Below are positions 1 to 6,890 of a stretch of 8,461 bases of DNA, one piece after another. The stretch is from Competibacteraceae bacterium UBA2788 (GTDB taxonomy: Bacteria > Pseudomonadota > Gammaproteobacteria > Competibacterales > Competibacteraceae). Made by a program: the position numbers and the translations under genes. The DNA lies in the NCBI GenBank assembly GCA_002352185.1, contig DEHY01000174.1, positions 6,735-15,195 of the forward strand, read 5' to 3'. Below the pieces are notes generated by a model, which saw only the letters and a list, made by a program, of their open reading frames with translations, searched no databases and was not told where the DNA came from. Each line of letters opens with the position of its first letter. Positions within the stretch are counted from its first letter, which is position 1.

Positions 1-506
1 GGATAAGCGCGCCCCAGTTTGAACAGCGCCTCTTGCGCCAGCGGCAACGGCAGGTCGTTGGCGAAGAACTCCACCGCCAGGATGATGATGTCAATGTCGT
101 AGAAGAAATAGAGGTCAATATGGGCGACCTCGAACACGACTGGTGGCGATTGATCGTCAAAAATGACCCGCATTCGATCAATGCCCCGGCGGCGGAACGC
201 ACGAATCGGCGAGTTGCCGTAGCCGGTCAAACCTTCGCGGCCCATGCCTTCGCCATACAGGAAGCGCTGGACATACGGCAGGAAGGTGATGAACTCCTTG
301 TAGTGGCGCTCCTGAAAATCGTTGGGATCGCCGAATTCATCCGCGACTTCCCGCCATGGACATTGTTCGCCCAAAGCTTCCAGCAATTCCCAGTATCTGG
401 AGATATGGGTTCCTTCCGCCTGACCGGGGATGACCCGCAACGGCCACAGCAGGATTTGGCGGAAATGGCGGACTACGGGAGCAGCAGGTTGGGTCGGGTC
501 GCTCAC
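1..506 (-). CDS. Conserved hypothetical protein, N-terminal part (possible CorA-like membrane protein), truncated by window edge
   Basis: An open frame runs from a GTG at 504-506 to the left edge without a stop (168 residues visible). It opens VSDPTQPAAPVVRHFRQILL and later contains WELLEALGEQCPWREVADEF, then QERHYKEF, FLPYVQRFLYGEGMG, SPIRAFRRRGIDRMRV, and a strongly hydrophobic AHIDLYFFYDIDIIILAVEF near the edge. No in-frame ATG lies near the upstream end, so GTG is the best start; AGGA (517-520) ten bases upstream is a weak ribosome site. From memory, proteins with this N-terminus in gammaproteobacteria are several hundred residues long and end in a CorA-like GMN-containing membrane domain. 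That part is outside the window, so the assignment is an inference. The plus-strand frame over this stretch has no protein-like character. Confidence 0.72.
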   Translation of the reverse strand, partial: MSDPTQPAAPVVRHFRQILLWPLRVIPGQAEGTHISRYWELLEALGEQCPWREVADEFGDPNDFQERHYKEFITFLPYVQRFLYGEGMGREGLTGYGNSPIRAFRRRGIDRMRVIFDDQSPPVVFEVAHIDLYFFYDIDIIILAVEFFANDLPLPLAQEALFKLGRAY

Positions 507-540
507 TGGGTCGCTATCCTGATTTCTATTCCTGTACAAA

Positions 541-617
541 ACGGGCAGGATGCCTGTGCCACATCCACAATCGCCCGTCAATTCATCACGGGCAGGATGC
601 CCGTGCCACATCCGCAA
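541..617. repeat. Two direct copies of a 30-bp intergenic repeat, 47 bp apart
   Basis: Copy one is 541-570 and copy two is 588-617. Both begin ACGGGCAGGATGCC and continue with YGTGCCACATCCRCAA; they differ at two positions. The spacer between them contains an inverted fragment, CGCCCGT. The core CGGGCAGGATGCCCG is the same palindromic core found, in reverse orientation, in the element at 1861-1961, so these are members of one dispersed repeat family. Confidence 0.75.
587..605. repeat. Perfect hairpin CACGGGCAGGATGCCCGTG
   Basis: CACGGGCA and TGCCCGTG form an 8-bp perfect stem around a three-base GGA loop. It lies just downstream of the phosphoesterase gene and could act as a transcript-end or mRNA-stabilising structure. 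There is no following T-run, so it is not a classical intrinsic terminator. The same sequence occurs on the opposite strand at 1885-1903. Confidence 0.65.
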
Positions 618-671
618 CCGGCTTAGGATTGCTCTATTCATTGCCCCCGCTACGTCAGCCGGCGCCGACGT

Positions 672-1820
672 TCAGTTCGCGCCCGTCGCCGGTTCCCGCG
701 CCGCTTGTTGCTGCAAAGACCGCCGGTAACTGGCGAGGCGTTCCACACGGTTCTGGCGCAGGTTCATTCTGGTCGGCGCGGCGGGATAAGGTTTGTCGCT
801 CATCAGCCCCTTCCAGAGAATGCGGTTGTAGGCCGCGAAATCGAAGCGATCCTCGACCGAGAAATCCATTCCCCTGGTGGCCTGCGCCCAGTACTCCGCG
901 TCGTGCGTCGGCTTGGGCACGATCAGGCCGGCCTCTCTGGGAGGCAGGGGCAGTTGCGTATTGTAGAGAAACGCCGAGGGAACGGCGGTAAAGCTCCACC
1001 GGCTCGGTGTGGTGTTGAATAGGTCGGCCATGGGCTTGGCGAGCGCGTCGTTCAGGTTCAGCGGCGGGAGGCCCAGAACCTCTTCAATCGTGCGCAGGAA
1101 GTTGATGGTGTTGTACTGCGAGGAGACCAGCGCGCCTTGCTTCACATAGGCGCCCGCCACAAACGCGACGGTGCGGTGTGAATCAACGTGGTCGCCGCCA
1201 TCCTGCGCGTCGTCTTCGATGATAAAGATCAGCGTATTGTTCGCGTACCGGCTGTTTGCGATCTTCTCGACCAGCAAGCCAACCGCATAGTCGTTATCGG
1301 CCTGCTGTAGCTCCGGCGTATTCACGCCGTCCATCGCGGTGTCGAAGTTTCCGGTGTGATCGTGCATGAAGCGCACGAGGCTCAACGCCGGCAAACCGCC
1401 CCTGGCGTATCGGGCGTCGAACTCCCGTTCCCACTCCTTGTAGCGGTAATAATCTGGAAACGCATTGTCGAAACCGCGAAAGTACGGATCGGTGTGCGGG
1501 GCGAGGGACGCGCTCGATGGGTAAGCCACAACGGTCTTTTGATCCGGACTCACCACGGTAGTGACCGCTTGCCCGGCCAGCCAGGCGGGATTGTCGGGCA
1601 GATCGGGGTTCAACGGCATGAACCGGGAACCGGAGGGCGCCAGCGGCGTAATCTGCTGGCCCAGATTGGGCAAGTCCTGTTGGCCGAGATTGGGCAGGCC
1701 CGGTTGACCCATGATCTGGCTGTCGGGCCGTGCGTGGACCGGCCCGCCCGAGAGGACCAACGCCAGCGTCAGGCCAGCCGCTAACAGCGGGAACCGCGCA
1801 CAAACTGCAATCTTGTTCAT
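672..1820 (-). CDS. Secreted phosphoesterase-family protein, probably an internally deleted YncE/alkaline-phosphatase-like gene
   Basis: The product is 382 residues from ATG 1820. Residues 1-30 are a signal peptide (MNKIAV, hydrophobic LLAAGLTLALVLSG, cleavage after VHA). Residues 35-56 hold two imperfect GLPNLGQQ-type repeats. Residues 60-97 (FMPLNPDLPDNPAWLAGQAV then TTVVSPD) match the start of the beta-propeller in bifunctional YncE/alkaline phosphatase proteins as I remember them. After a short linker, residues 107 onward (PHTDPYFRGFDNAFPDYYRY, VRFMHDHTG, IIEDDAQDGGDHVDSHR, NFLRTIEEVLGLPPL, then MDFSVEDR) match the C-terminal part of the same family. Most of the propeller and the first half of the phosphatase domain, including the usual ENRTYD-type motif, are missing, so catalysis is doubtful. 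An in-frame start at 1862 (14 residues longer) has its own AGGAG; 1820 is chosen because it places the signal peptide at the N-terminus and has GGAG nine bases upstream. Confidence 0.8.
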   Translation of the reverse strand: MNKIAVCARFPLLAAGLTLALVLSGGPVHARPDSQIMGQPGLPNLGQQDLPNLGQQITPLAPSGSRFMPLNPDLPDNPAWLAGQAVTTVVSPDQKTVVAYPSSASLAPHTDPYFRGFDNAFPDYYRYKEWEREFDARYARGGLPALSLVRFMHDHTGNFDTAMDGVNTPELQQADNDYAVGLLVEKIANSRYANNTLIFIIEDDAQDGGDHVDSHRTVAFVAGAYVKQGALVSSQYNTINFLRTIEEVLGLPPLNLNDALAKPMADLFNTTPSRWSFTAVPSAFLYNTQLPLPPREAGLIVPKPTHDAEYWAQATRGMDFSVEDRFDFAAYNRILWKGLMSDKPYPAAPTRMNLRQNRVERLASYRRSLQQQAAREPATGAN

Positions 1821-1829
1821 CGCTTTAGA

Positions 1830-1833
1830 CTCC
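1830..1833 (-). promoter_or_regulatory. Shine-Dalgarno GGAG favouring the 1820 start
   Basis: GGAG lies nine bases before the ATG that begins the signal peptide. A competing AGGAG at 1867-1871, four bases before the ATG at 1862, belongs to the end of the repeat element, so two starts are possible. Confidence 0.45.
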
Positions 1834-1884
1834 ATGGTCTGATCAGTCGGCGGGATATACATAGCGCTCCTAAATGAGTTGTGG

Positions 1885-1903
1885 CACGGGCATCCTGCCC
1901 GTG
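1885..1903. repeat. Hairpin CACGGGCATCCTGCCCGTG inside the element
   Basis: CACGGGCA and TGCCCGTG form an 8-bp perfect stem with a three-base loop. It is the reverse complement of the hairpin at 587-605. Confidence 0.7.
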
Positions 1904-1910
1904 TTCAGTT

Positions 1911-1929
1911 CACGGGCTGGAAGCCCGTG
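1911..1929. repeat. Hairpin CACGGGCTGGAAGCCCGTG inside the element
   Basis: CACGGGCT and AGCCCGTG form an 8-bp perfect stem around GGA. It differs from its neighbour at 1885-1903 by the base pair next to the loop and by the loop bases. Together the two can also pair as one long cruciform. Confidence 0.7.
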
Positions 1930-2010
1930 CCACGTTTCCACAACTCACATAGGATTGCTATATGCCTCTGGATGATTCGGGCGTCCTTTCTTGCACAGGA
2001 TACGCGCCAT

Positions 2011-2598
2011 TCACGGCTGCGGCTTGGGCCGTGCGCCATCCAGCGCCAGATTGAGCTCAAGCACGTTGATGCGCGGTTCGCCAAAGATGCCCCACTGGCG
2101 ATCTTCCGTGTGCTGCGCCACCAGGGTTTGCACTGCGTCCAGCGTCAATCCGCGCACCCGCGCCACCCGCGCCGCCTGATACGCCGCCGCCGCCGGGCTG
2201 ATCTGCGGATCGAGGCCGCTGGCCGAAGTCGTGACCAAATCCACCGGAACCGGCTGCGTATTGCTCGGATCAGCCTCGCGCAACGCCTTGACCCGGCCTT
2301 CCACCGCATCTTTCAGGGCTGGGTTCAGCGGGCCGAGATTGGAACCGCCGGAGGCCGCCGCATTGTAGGGCTGTGGCACAGTCGCCGATGGCCGCCCCCA
2401 GAAGTATTTTGGGTCGGCGAAATGCTGGCCGATCAGCCGCGAGCCTATGGGCTTGCCGTCGCTCTGAATCAGGCTGCCGGCGGCTTGCGCCGGAAATACG
2501 GCCTGACCGATGCCCGTCACCAGCAGCGGGTAGATCAGGCCGGTAATGACCGTCAGCAGGATGAACAGGGTGATTGCGGGTCGGATCAGAGTTTTCAT
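2011..2598 (-). CDS. kdpC: Potassium-transporting ATPase subunit KdpC
   Basis: KdpC is the single-span subunit that holds the KdpA-KdpB complex together and is associated with ATP affinity. This copy has 195 residues, the usual size. One membrane segment lies at about residues 7-31 ([20 protein letters not shown] region). Family motifs follow: [20 protein letters not shown] (53-72), [16 protein letters not shown] (78-93), [20 protein letters not shown] (119-138) and [16 protein letters not shown] (172-187). The ATG at 2598 is chosen because AAGGAG lies nine bases upstream and the protein then begins MKTLIRP; an upstream in-frame ATG at 2643 would lie inside kdpB. It follows kdpB after a 22-base gap and is the last gene of the operon; the repeat element begins about 50 bases after its stop. 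Confidence 0.97.
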   Translation of the reverse strand: MKTLIRPAITLFILLTVITGLIYPLLVTGIGQAVFPAQAAGSLIQSDGKPIGSRLIGQHFADPKYFWGRPSATVPQPYNAAASGGSNLGPLNPALKDAVEGRVKALREADPSNTQPVPVDLVTTSASGLDPQISPAAAAYQAARVARVRGLTLDAVQTLVAQHTEDRQWGIFGEPRINVLELNLALDGARPKPQP

Positions 2599-2620
2599 AG
2601 GGCGTTGCTCCTTTGAATCT

Positions 2621-4687
2621 TTATGCCCAGCCTGCGAACGCAATCAGCAGGTCAATCAGCTTGATGCCGATAAACGGAACGATGACGCCGCCCAAGCCGT
2701 AGATCAGCAGATTGCGGCGCAAGAGAATTGCCGCGCCGAGTGGCCGGTATTTGACGCCCTTCAGCGCCAGCGGGATCAGGAAGATGATGATCAGGGCATT
2801 GAAAATCACCGCCGACAGAATCGCCGAAGCCGGGCTGGCGAGGCCCATCACGTTGAGCGCCGCCAGTTGCGGGTAAGCCGTGACAAAGGCTGCGGGCACG
2901 ATGGCGAAATACTTGGCGATGTCATTCGCGAGGCTAAAGGTGGTCAGCGAACCACGAGTCATCAACATCTGCTTGCCGGTTTCGACGATCTCAATCAGCT
3001 TGGTCGGATTGGAGTCCAGGTCCACCATGTTGCCGGCTTCCTTGGCGGCCTGGGTGCCGGTGTTCATCGCCACCGCCACGTCGGCTTGCGCCAGCGCGGG
3101 CGCGTCATTGGTGCCGTCGCCGGTCATTGCCACCAGCCGACCTTCGGCCTGGTGCTGGCGGATCAGGGCCAGCTTCGCTTCCGGCGTGGCTTCGGCCAAA
3201 AAGTCGTCTACTCCGGCTTCGGCGGCGATGGCGGCAGCGGTCAGCCGGTTGTCGCCGGTGATCATCACCGTCTTGATCCCCATCCGCCGCAGTTCGGCAA
3301 AGCGCTCCTTGATGCCGCCCTTGACGATATCCTTGAGTTCGATAGCGCCCAGCACTTTTGCGCCGTCAGCTACCACCAGCGGCGTACTGCCCCGGCGAGC
3401 CACATCGTCCACCGTGCGAGTCACCGACTCCGGGAAATGACCGCCCACGGATTCCACGTGTCGGCGGATGGCGTCCGCCGAACCTTTGCGAATATGCCGA
3501 CCATCCAGATTGACGCCGCTCATCCGGGTCTGGGCCGAGAAGTGGATGAAGGTGGCGCCGAGAGCGTGAATGTCGCGTGCACGCAGATTGAAGCGCTGCT
3601 TGGCCAGAATCACCACGCTGCGCCCTTCCGGCGTCTCGTCGGCCAGCGAAGCCAGTTGCGCAGCGTCGGCCAGTTCCAGTTCGGGAACGCCGGGCGCCGG
3701 CAGAAACGCGGAAGCCTGACGATTGCCCAGAGTGATGGTGCCGGTCTTGTCCAACAGCAGCACATCCACGTCACCCGCCGCCTCGACCGCACGGCCGGAA
3801 GTCACGATCACATTCGCCTGCATCATCCGGCTCATGCCCGCCACGCCGATAGCCGACAGCAACCCGGCGATGGTGGTGGGAATCAGGCAGACCAGCAACG
3901 CGATCAGCACCGTGATCGACACCGGCGCACCGGCTTTGGCCGCCTCCACGCTGAACAGCGAGAACGGCAGCAGGGTCACGGTAACGCCGAGGAAGATGAT
4001 CGTCAGCGCCACCAGCAGAATCGTCAGCGCAATCTCGTTCGGCGTTTTCTGGCGCTTGGCCCCTTCCACCATCGCGATCATGCGGTCGAGAAAAGCTTCG
4101 CCGGGATTCACCGTGATCCGCACCACGATCCAGTCGGACAATACCGTGGTGCCGCCGGTCACGGCGCTGAAGTCGCCGCCGGATTCGCGGATGACCGGGG
4201 CCGACTCGCCGGTGATGGCGCTTTCATTCACCGAGGCCACGCCTTCGATCACCTCGCCGTCCGCCGGAACCATGTCGCCCGGTTCGACCAAAACGACATC
4301 GCCACGCCGCAGATCCACGCCAGGCAGCAAATCCACTGCGGCGCCGTAGCGCGGCTCCCGCAGCTTTTTGGCTACCACCGTTTTCTTGGCCCCGCGCAGC
4401 GCAGCGGCCTGAGCCTTGCTCCGCCCTTCGGCCAGCGCTTCGGCGAAGTTGGCGAACAGCACGGTGAACCACAGCCACAGCGCTACGGCGAGGATGAAAC
4501 CGGCAGGCGCATCGCCTTGACCGCCGAAAGTCTGCGCCCACAGCGCCGTGGTCAGAATGCTGCCGATGTAAACCACGAACATCACCGGGTTGCGCCACTG
4601 AATGCGCGGGTCCAGCTTCTTGAAAGCGTCAACGATGGCGGGTCTCGCCAGCGCCGAATCGAACAGGGCAAGCGCTTGGTGCGACAT
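2621..4687 (-). CDS. kdpB: Potassium-transporting P-type ATPase subunit KdpB
   Basis: KdpB hydrolyses ATP to drive K+ uptake through KdpA. The 688-residue product has the expected P-type features: actuator-domain TGES (159-162), the CLIPTT membrane motif (268-272), phosphorylation site DKTGT with Asp313, nucleotide-binding-domain FSAQTRMSG (Phe383) and KGS (Lys401), MITGDN (475-480) and hinge [10 protein letters not shown] (523-532). These line up with E. coli D307, F377 and K395 at a constant offset of 6, and Ser162 of TGES corresponds to the serine reported as an inhibitory phosphorylation site in E. coli. There are membrane segments near 35-80, 220-280 and in the last 110 residues. ATG 4687 is preceded by GGGGGAG, eight bases upstream. 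It lies 21 bases after kdpA and 22 before kdpC. No key residue is missing. Confidence 0.98.
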   Translation of the reverse strand: MSHQALALFDSALARPAIVDAFKKLDPRIQWRNPVMFVVYIGSILTTALWAQTFGGQGDAPAGFILAVALWLWFTVLFANFAEALAEGRSKAQAAALRGAKKTVVAKKLREPRYGAAVDLLPGVDLRRGDVVLVEPGDMVPADGEVIEGVASVNESAITGESAPVIRESGGDFSAVTGGTTVLSDWIVVRITVNPGEAFLDRMIAMVEGAKRQKTPNEIALTILLVALTIIFLGVTVTLLPFSLFSVEAAKAGAPVSITVLIALLVCLIPTTIAGLLSAIGVAGMSRMMQANVIVTSGRAVEAAGDVDVLLLDKTGTITLGNRQASAFLPAPGVPELELADAAQLASLADETPEGRSVVILAKQRFNLRARDIHALGATFIHFSAQTRMSGVNLDGRHIRKGSADAIRRHVESVGGHFPESVTRTVDDVARRGSTPLVVADGAKVLGAIELKDIVKGGIKERFAELRRMGIKTVMITGDNRLTAAAIAAEAGVDDFLAEATPEAKLALIRQHQAEGRLVAMTGDGTNDAPALAQADVAVAMNTGTQAAKEAGNMVDLDSNPTKLIEIVETGKQMLMTRGSLTTFSLANDIAKYFAIVPAAFVTAYPQLAALNVMGLASPASAILSAVIFNALIIIFLIPLALKGVKYRPLGAAILLRRNLLIYGLGGVIVPFIGIKLIDLLIAFAGWA

Positions 4688-4708
4688 GATTTTTTCTCCC
4701 CCTCAGTT

Positions 4709-6433
4709 TCAGTGGCCTGCCCGCAGCAGCAAATGCTCGATCACCGGCCCCAGAGCCAGGGCGGGGACATAGTTGAGCAGGCCCACCAGCAGCACCGTGC
4801 CCAGCAGCAAGACGACGAACAGCGGCCCGTGGGTCGGCATCGTTCCCGCCGACGCGGCGATGCGCTTCTTCGCCGCCAGCGAACCGGCCATGGCCAGCAC
4901 CGGCACCATCACGGCGAAGCGACCAAACCACATGGCGACAGCCAGCATCACGTTATAAAAGGGCGTATTGGCCGATAATCCGGCAAAGGCGCTGCCGTTA
5001 TTGTTAGCAGCGGAGCTAAAGGCGTACAGCACTTCCGAGAAACCGTGCGGCCCCGGATTGAGAATACCGGCCCGGCCGTCTGCGCTCATTACGGCAATGG
5101 CGGTCCCGGCCAGCACCAGAAGCGGCGTCACCAGAATCGCAATGGAAACCATCTTCATCTCAAAGGCTTCGATCTTCTTGCCCAGATACTCCGGGGTGCG
5201 TCCAATCATCAGGCCGGCAATAAAAATCGCCATGATTGCGAATACCAGCATTCCGTACAGCCCGGAACCGACACCGCCAAACACCACTTCGCCCAATTGC
5301 ATCAGCACCAGTGGAATCATGCCGCCGAGTGGAGTAAACGAATCGTGCATGGCGATCACCGCGCCGCAGGAAGCCGCAGTGGTAATGGTGGCGAAAAGTC
5401 CCGAATCAGCGATGCCAAACCGTGTTTCCTTGCCTTCCATATTGCCGCCTGCCTGAGAGGCGCTGGCAATCTGATCAACATTGGCGGTAGTAAATAACGG
5501 ATTGCCTTGCTGCTCGAAGGTGATCGCCGCAACCGCCATCACCACAAACAGAATAATCATGGCGGCAAGGACAGCCCAACCTTGGCGGATGTCACCCACC
5601 ATACGGCCAAAGGTGCAGCACAGCGCGCCCGGAATCAGAAAAATCGACAGCATCTGGAAAAAGTTGCTCAGCGGCGTCGGGTTTTCAAAAGGATGCGCCG
5701 AATTGGCGTTAAAGAAACCGCCGCCATTAGTGCCGATCATCTTGATCGCTTCCTGCGATGCGACCGGCCCCATGGCGAGAGTCTGCGGAGTGTTTTCCAA
5801 CGTCATTACATTCTGGTAGGCGGCGACATTCTGAATCACGCCCTGGCTGATCAAAAATACTGCGAATAGCAGCGACAGCGGCAACAGCACATAAAGCGTA
5901 ATCCGCGTCAGATCAACCCAGGCATTGCCGACGCTTTTCGCAGTGTGGCGGGCAAAGCCACGGATCAGCGCGATGACGACAACAATGCCGGTCGCTGCTG
6001 AAAGAAAATTCTGTACGGTCAGAGCGAGCATCTGCGTCAGATAACTCATGGTTGATTCGCCAGCGTAACCCTGCCAATTCGTGTTGGTGGCAAAACTGAT
6101 GGCGGTATTAAACGCAGAGTCCGAGTTAACATTGGCAAGCTGCTGCGGATTGAGCGGCAACCAGAGCTGGAGCCGTTGCAGGGCGTAAACAATGAGCGCC
6201 CCCAGCCCGTTAAACAGCAGAATGGCAAGCGCATAATGCAGCCAGCCCATTTCTTCATCTTTGCGAACACCGCAGAGACGGTAAATGACCGATTCAACAG
6301 GGCCGCCGAGGCGCAACGCCAGAATGGGGCGGCCCGCCATGACATCGGCGATATAAATACCGAGCGGTTTGACCAGCGCCAGAAGAACCAGCAGATACAG
6401 ACCGAGAAGCAACCAAGCGTGCGGAGTCATCAT
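4709..6433 (-). CDS. kdpA: Potassium-transporting ATPase subunit KdpA
   Basis: KdpA is the K+-binding and translocating subunit, a superfamily-of-K+-transporters protein with four pseudo-repeats. The 574-residue product is close to the E. coli length. The four pore-loop sequences are visible: [11 protein letters not shown] (117-127), [18 protein letters not shown] (235-252), [15 protein letters not shown] (351-365) and [13 protein letters not shown] (474-486). Gln121 matches the glutamine whose change to Arg lowers K+ affinity in E. coli, so the high-affinity form is expected. Two adjacent ATGs are possible: 6433 overlaps the kdpF stop (ATGA), while 6430 has the better seven-base spacing from GGAGG. 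The products differ by one Met. Strong hydrophobic spans run throughout. Confidence 0.97.
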   Translation of the reverse strand: MMTPHAWLLLGLYLLVLLALVKPLGIYIADVMAGRPILALRLGGPVESVIYRLCGVRKDEEMGWLHYALAILLFNGLGALIVYALQRLQLWLPLNPQQLANVNSDSAFNTAISFATNTNWQGYAGESTMSYLTQMLALTVQNFLSAATGIVVVIALIRGFARHTAKSVGNAWVDLTRITLYVLLPLSLLFAVFLISQGVIQNVAAYQNVMTLENTPQTLAMGPVASQEAIKMIGTNGGGFFNANSAHPFENPTPLSNFFQMLSIFLIPGALCCTFGRMVGDIRQGWAVLAAMIILFVVMAVAAITFEQQGNPLFTTANVDQIASASQAGGNMEGKETRFGIADSGLFATITTAASCGAVIAMHDSFTPLGGMIPLVLMQLGEVVFGGVGSGLYGMLVFAIMAIFIAGLMIGRTPEYLGKKIEAFEMKMVSIAILVTPLLVLAGTAIAVMSADGRAGILNPGPHGFSEVLYAFSSAANNNGSAFAGLSANTPFYNVMLAVAMWFGRFAVMVPVLAMAGSLAAKKRIAASAGTMPTHGPLFVVLLLGTVLLVGLLNYVPALALGPVIEHLLLRAGH

Positions 6434-6519
6434 AAATCCTCCGCTTTAAGCAGAGCCGCGACAAGATAGATCAGCAGCCCGGCTGCGATAAGGCCGCTGA
6501 GAATATAGAGCCAAGTCAT
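6430..6519 (-). CDS. kdpF: KdpF, 29-residue stabilising subunit
   Basis: A short ORF encodes [20 protein letters not shown] followed by AALLKAEDL, a single membrane helix with a KdpF-type end (KAED, compare KPE in other KdpFs). KdpF is known to stabilise the KdpABC complex in the membrane. GGGAG lies seven bases before the ATG. The stop TGA overlaps the kdpA start, so translation is probably coupled. Its own ATG overlaps the stop of the preceding 36-residue ORF in the same way. Confidence 0.92.
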   Translation of the reverse strand: MTWLYILSGLIAAGLLIYLVAALLKAEDL

Positions 6520-6626
6520 TTCGCATCTCCCGGATTTTCACAACCGACCGCGAAACGGGTCGAGAAAACAGGAAAGCTGTACAGTCTCATGGCGAGCAAT
6601 GCACTGACGAACTTGAAAGCACTCAT
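6516..6626 (-). CDS. Possible 36-residue ORF coupled to kdpF
   Basis: The ORF begins MSAFKFVSALLAMRLYSFPV and ends ENPGDAK. It starts one base after the stop of the upstream 31-residue ORF and its TGA overlaps the kdpF ATG (ATGA). GAGG lies seven bases before its ATG. The N-terminal half is hydrophobic; the rest is not and contains one Cys. I do not recognise it. Exact fitting between neighbours plus a good ribosome site argue for translation, but it may serve only to carry ribosomes into kdpF. Confidence 0.5.
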   Translation of the reverse strand: MSAFKFVSALLAMRLYSFPVFSTRFAVGCENPGDAK

Positions 6627-6627
6627 G

Positions 6628-6723
6628 TCAGCGCCTCTGAATCAGCCGGGCGCACACTGCAATCAAACAGGTCATCAACAAGAAAAGGCCTAGCATGACG
6701 CCCAGCATAAATAGATCGTCCAT
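6628..6723 (-). CDS. 31-residue single-span membrane peptide, first ORF of the kdp operon
   Basis: The ORF encodes MDDLFMLGVMLGLFLLMTCL then IAVCARLIQRR: an acidic N-terminus, one hydrophobic helix of about 20 residues and a positively charged C-terminus, so Nout-Cin topology is likely. AGAGG lies six bases before the ATG. It stands immediately before the coupled 36-residue ORF and kdpF. Small membrane ORFs with a C-x-R-L ending occur ahead of kdpF in some other bacteria as I recall, which would make this an unnamed Kdp accessory peptide; this is inference. It could also be a leader peptide. Confidence 0.62.
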   Translation of the reverse strand: MDDLFMLGVMLGLFLLMTCLIAVCARLIQRR

Positions 6724-6783
6724 CGCACACCTCTGCACACGGATTTGACGCTATGGATCATAAGTGGATGGATCAAAATAAGG

Positions 6784-6789
6784 TGTAAA
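6784..6789 (-). promoter_or_regulatory. Third TTTACA half-site downstream of the KdpE-like operator
   Basis: Another TTTACA, in the same orientation, lies 21 bases (two helical turns) downstream of the operator's second half-site. It is embedded in CTTTTTTACACC, close to the wording of the E. coli kdp site. It could be an extra KdpE half-site or an RNA polymerase contact. Confidence 0.4.
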
Positions 6790-6804
6790 AAAGCATGAGT
6801 TCCC

Positions 6805-6821
6805 TGTAAAAATAGCGTAAA
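6805..6821 (-). promoter_or_regulatory. KdpE-like operator, TTTACG-CTATT-TTTACA
   Basis: On the minus strand the sequence TTTACGCTATTTTTACA is two six-base direct repeats with a five-base spacer (11-base period). The E. coli kdpFABC site for KdpE is, as I recall, TTTATA-CTTTT-TTTACA, with the same spacing. It stands about 80 bases before the first ORF of the operon, in the expected orientation. This suggests activation by a KdpD/KdpE pair under K+ limitation; neither gene is in the window. Confidence 0.65.
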
Positions 6822-6881
6822 TTCTATGCAGATCAGCCATGAACTGAATGACGAATAAAGATAAATGCCTATTGCCGCTTT

Positions 6882-6890
6882 TGTTATTAT
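6882..6890 (+). promoter_or_regulatory. Extended -10 promoter for the HIT gene
   Basis: TG-T-TATTAT matches the extended -10 pattern TGnTATAAT with one mismatch. The predicted start of transcription is near 6897, giving a leader of about 30 bases before ATG 6927. No good -35 is visible, which is usual for extended -10 promoters. Confidence 0.45.

Larger units (their letters stand above)
507..671. other. Gene-free stretch with repeats between two minus-strand genes
   Basis: This stretch separates the phosphoesterase stop from the start of the leftmost gene. It holds two direct copies of a 30-bp repeat (541-570 and 588-617), a perfect short hairpin (587-605) and a TAGGATTGCT sequence (624-633) that also occurs at the right end of the 1861-1961 element. 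No open frame here looks coding. A promoter for the leftmost gene presumably lies here, but no convincing -35/-10 pair is visible. Confidence 0.6.
1861..1961. mobile_element. 101-bp MITE-like element with terminal inverted repeats and two internal hairpins
   Basis: The left end (1861-1884: ATAGCGCTCCTAAATGAG then TTGTGG) and the reverse complement of the right end (1938-1961: ATAGCAATCCTATGTGAG then TTGTGG) agree at 20 of 24 positions. Inside, GTGGCACGGGC (1881-1891) pairs with GCCCGTGCCAC (1923-1933), and two smaller hairpins are nested within. It encodes no protein and no clear target-site duplication is visible. It sits between kdpC and the phosphoesterase gene and may both end the kdp transcript and supply upstream sequence to the next gene. 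It could be a MITE remnant or a structured REP-like repeat. The symmetry is directly visible; mobility is inferred. Confidence 0.65.

Noticed and set aside
541..617. A CRISPR array
   Set aside because: Only two repeat copies with a 17-base spacer, the unit is itself palindromic, and no cas gene is near.
33..626. A 197-codon plus-strand open frame at the left
   Set aside because: The minus-strand frame reads as a coherent protein with conserved-looking aromatic and hydrophobic blocks, whereas this frame runs through the intergenic repeats at its end.
2546..4978. An 810-codon open frame on the plus strand across the whole of kdpB
   Set aside because: It is antisense to an unmistakable KdpB, is full of His, Gln and Arg from reversed GC-rich codons, and has no family motif. 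It reflects lack of stops on the opposite strand rather than a gene.
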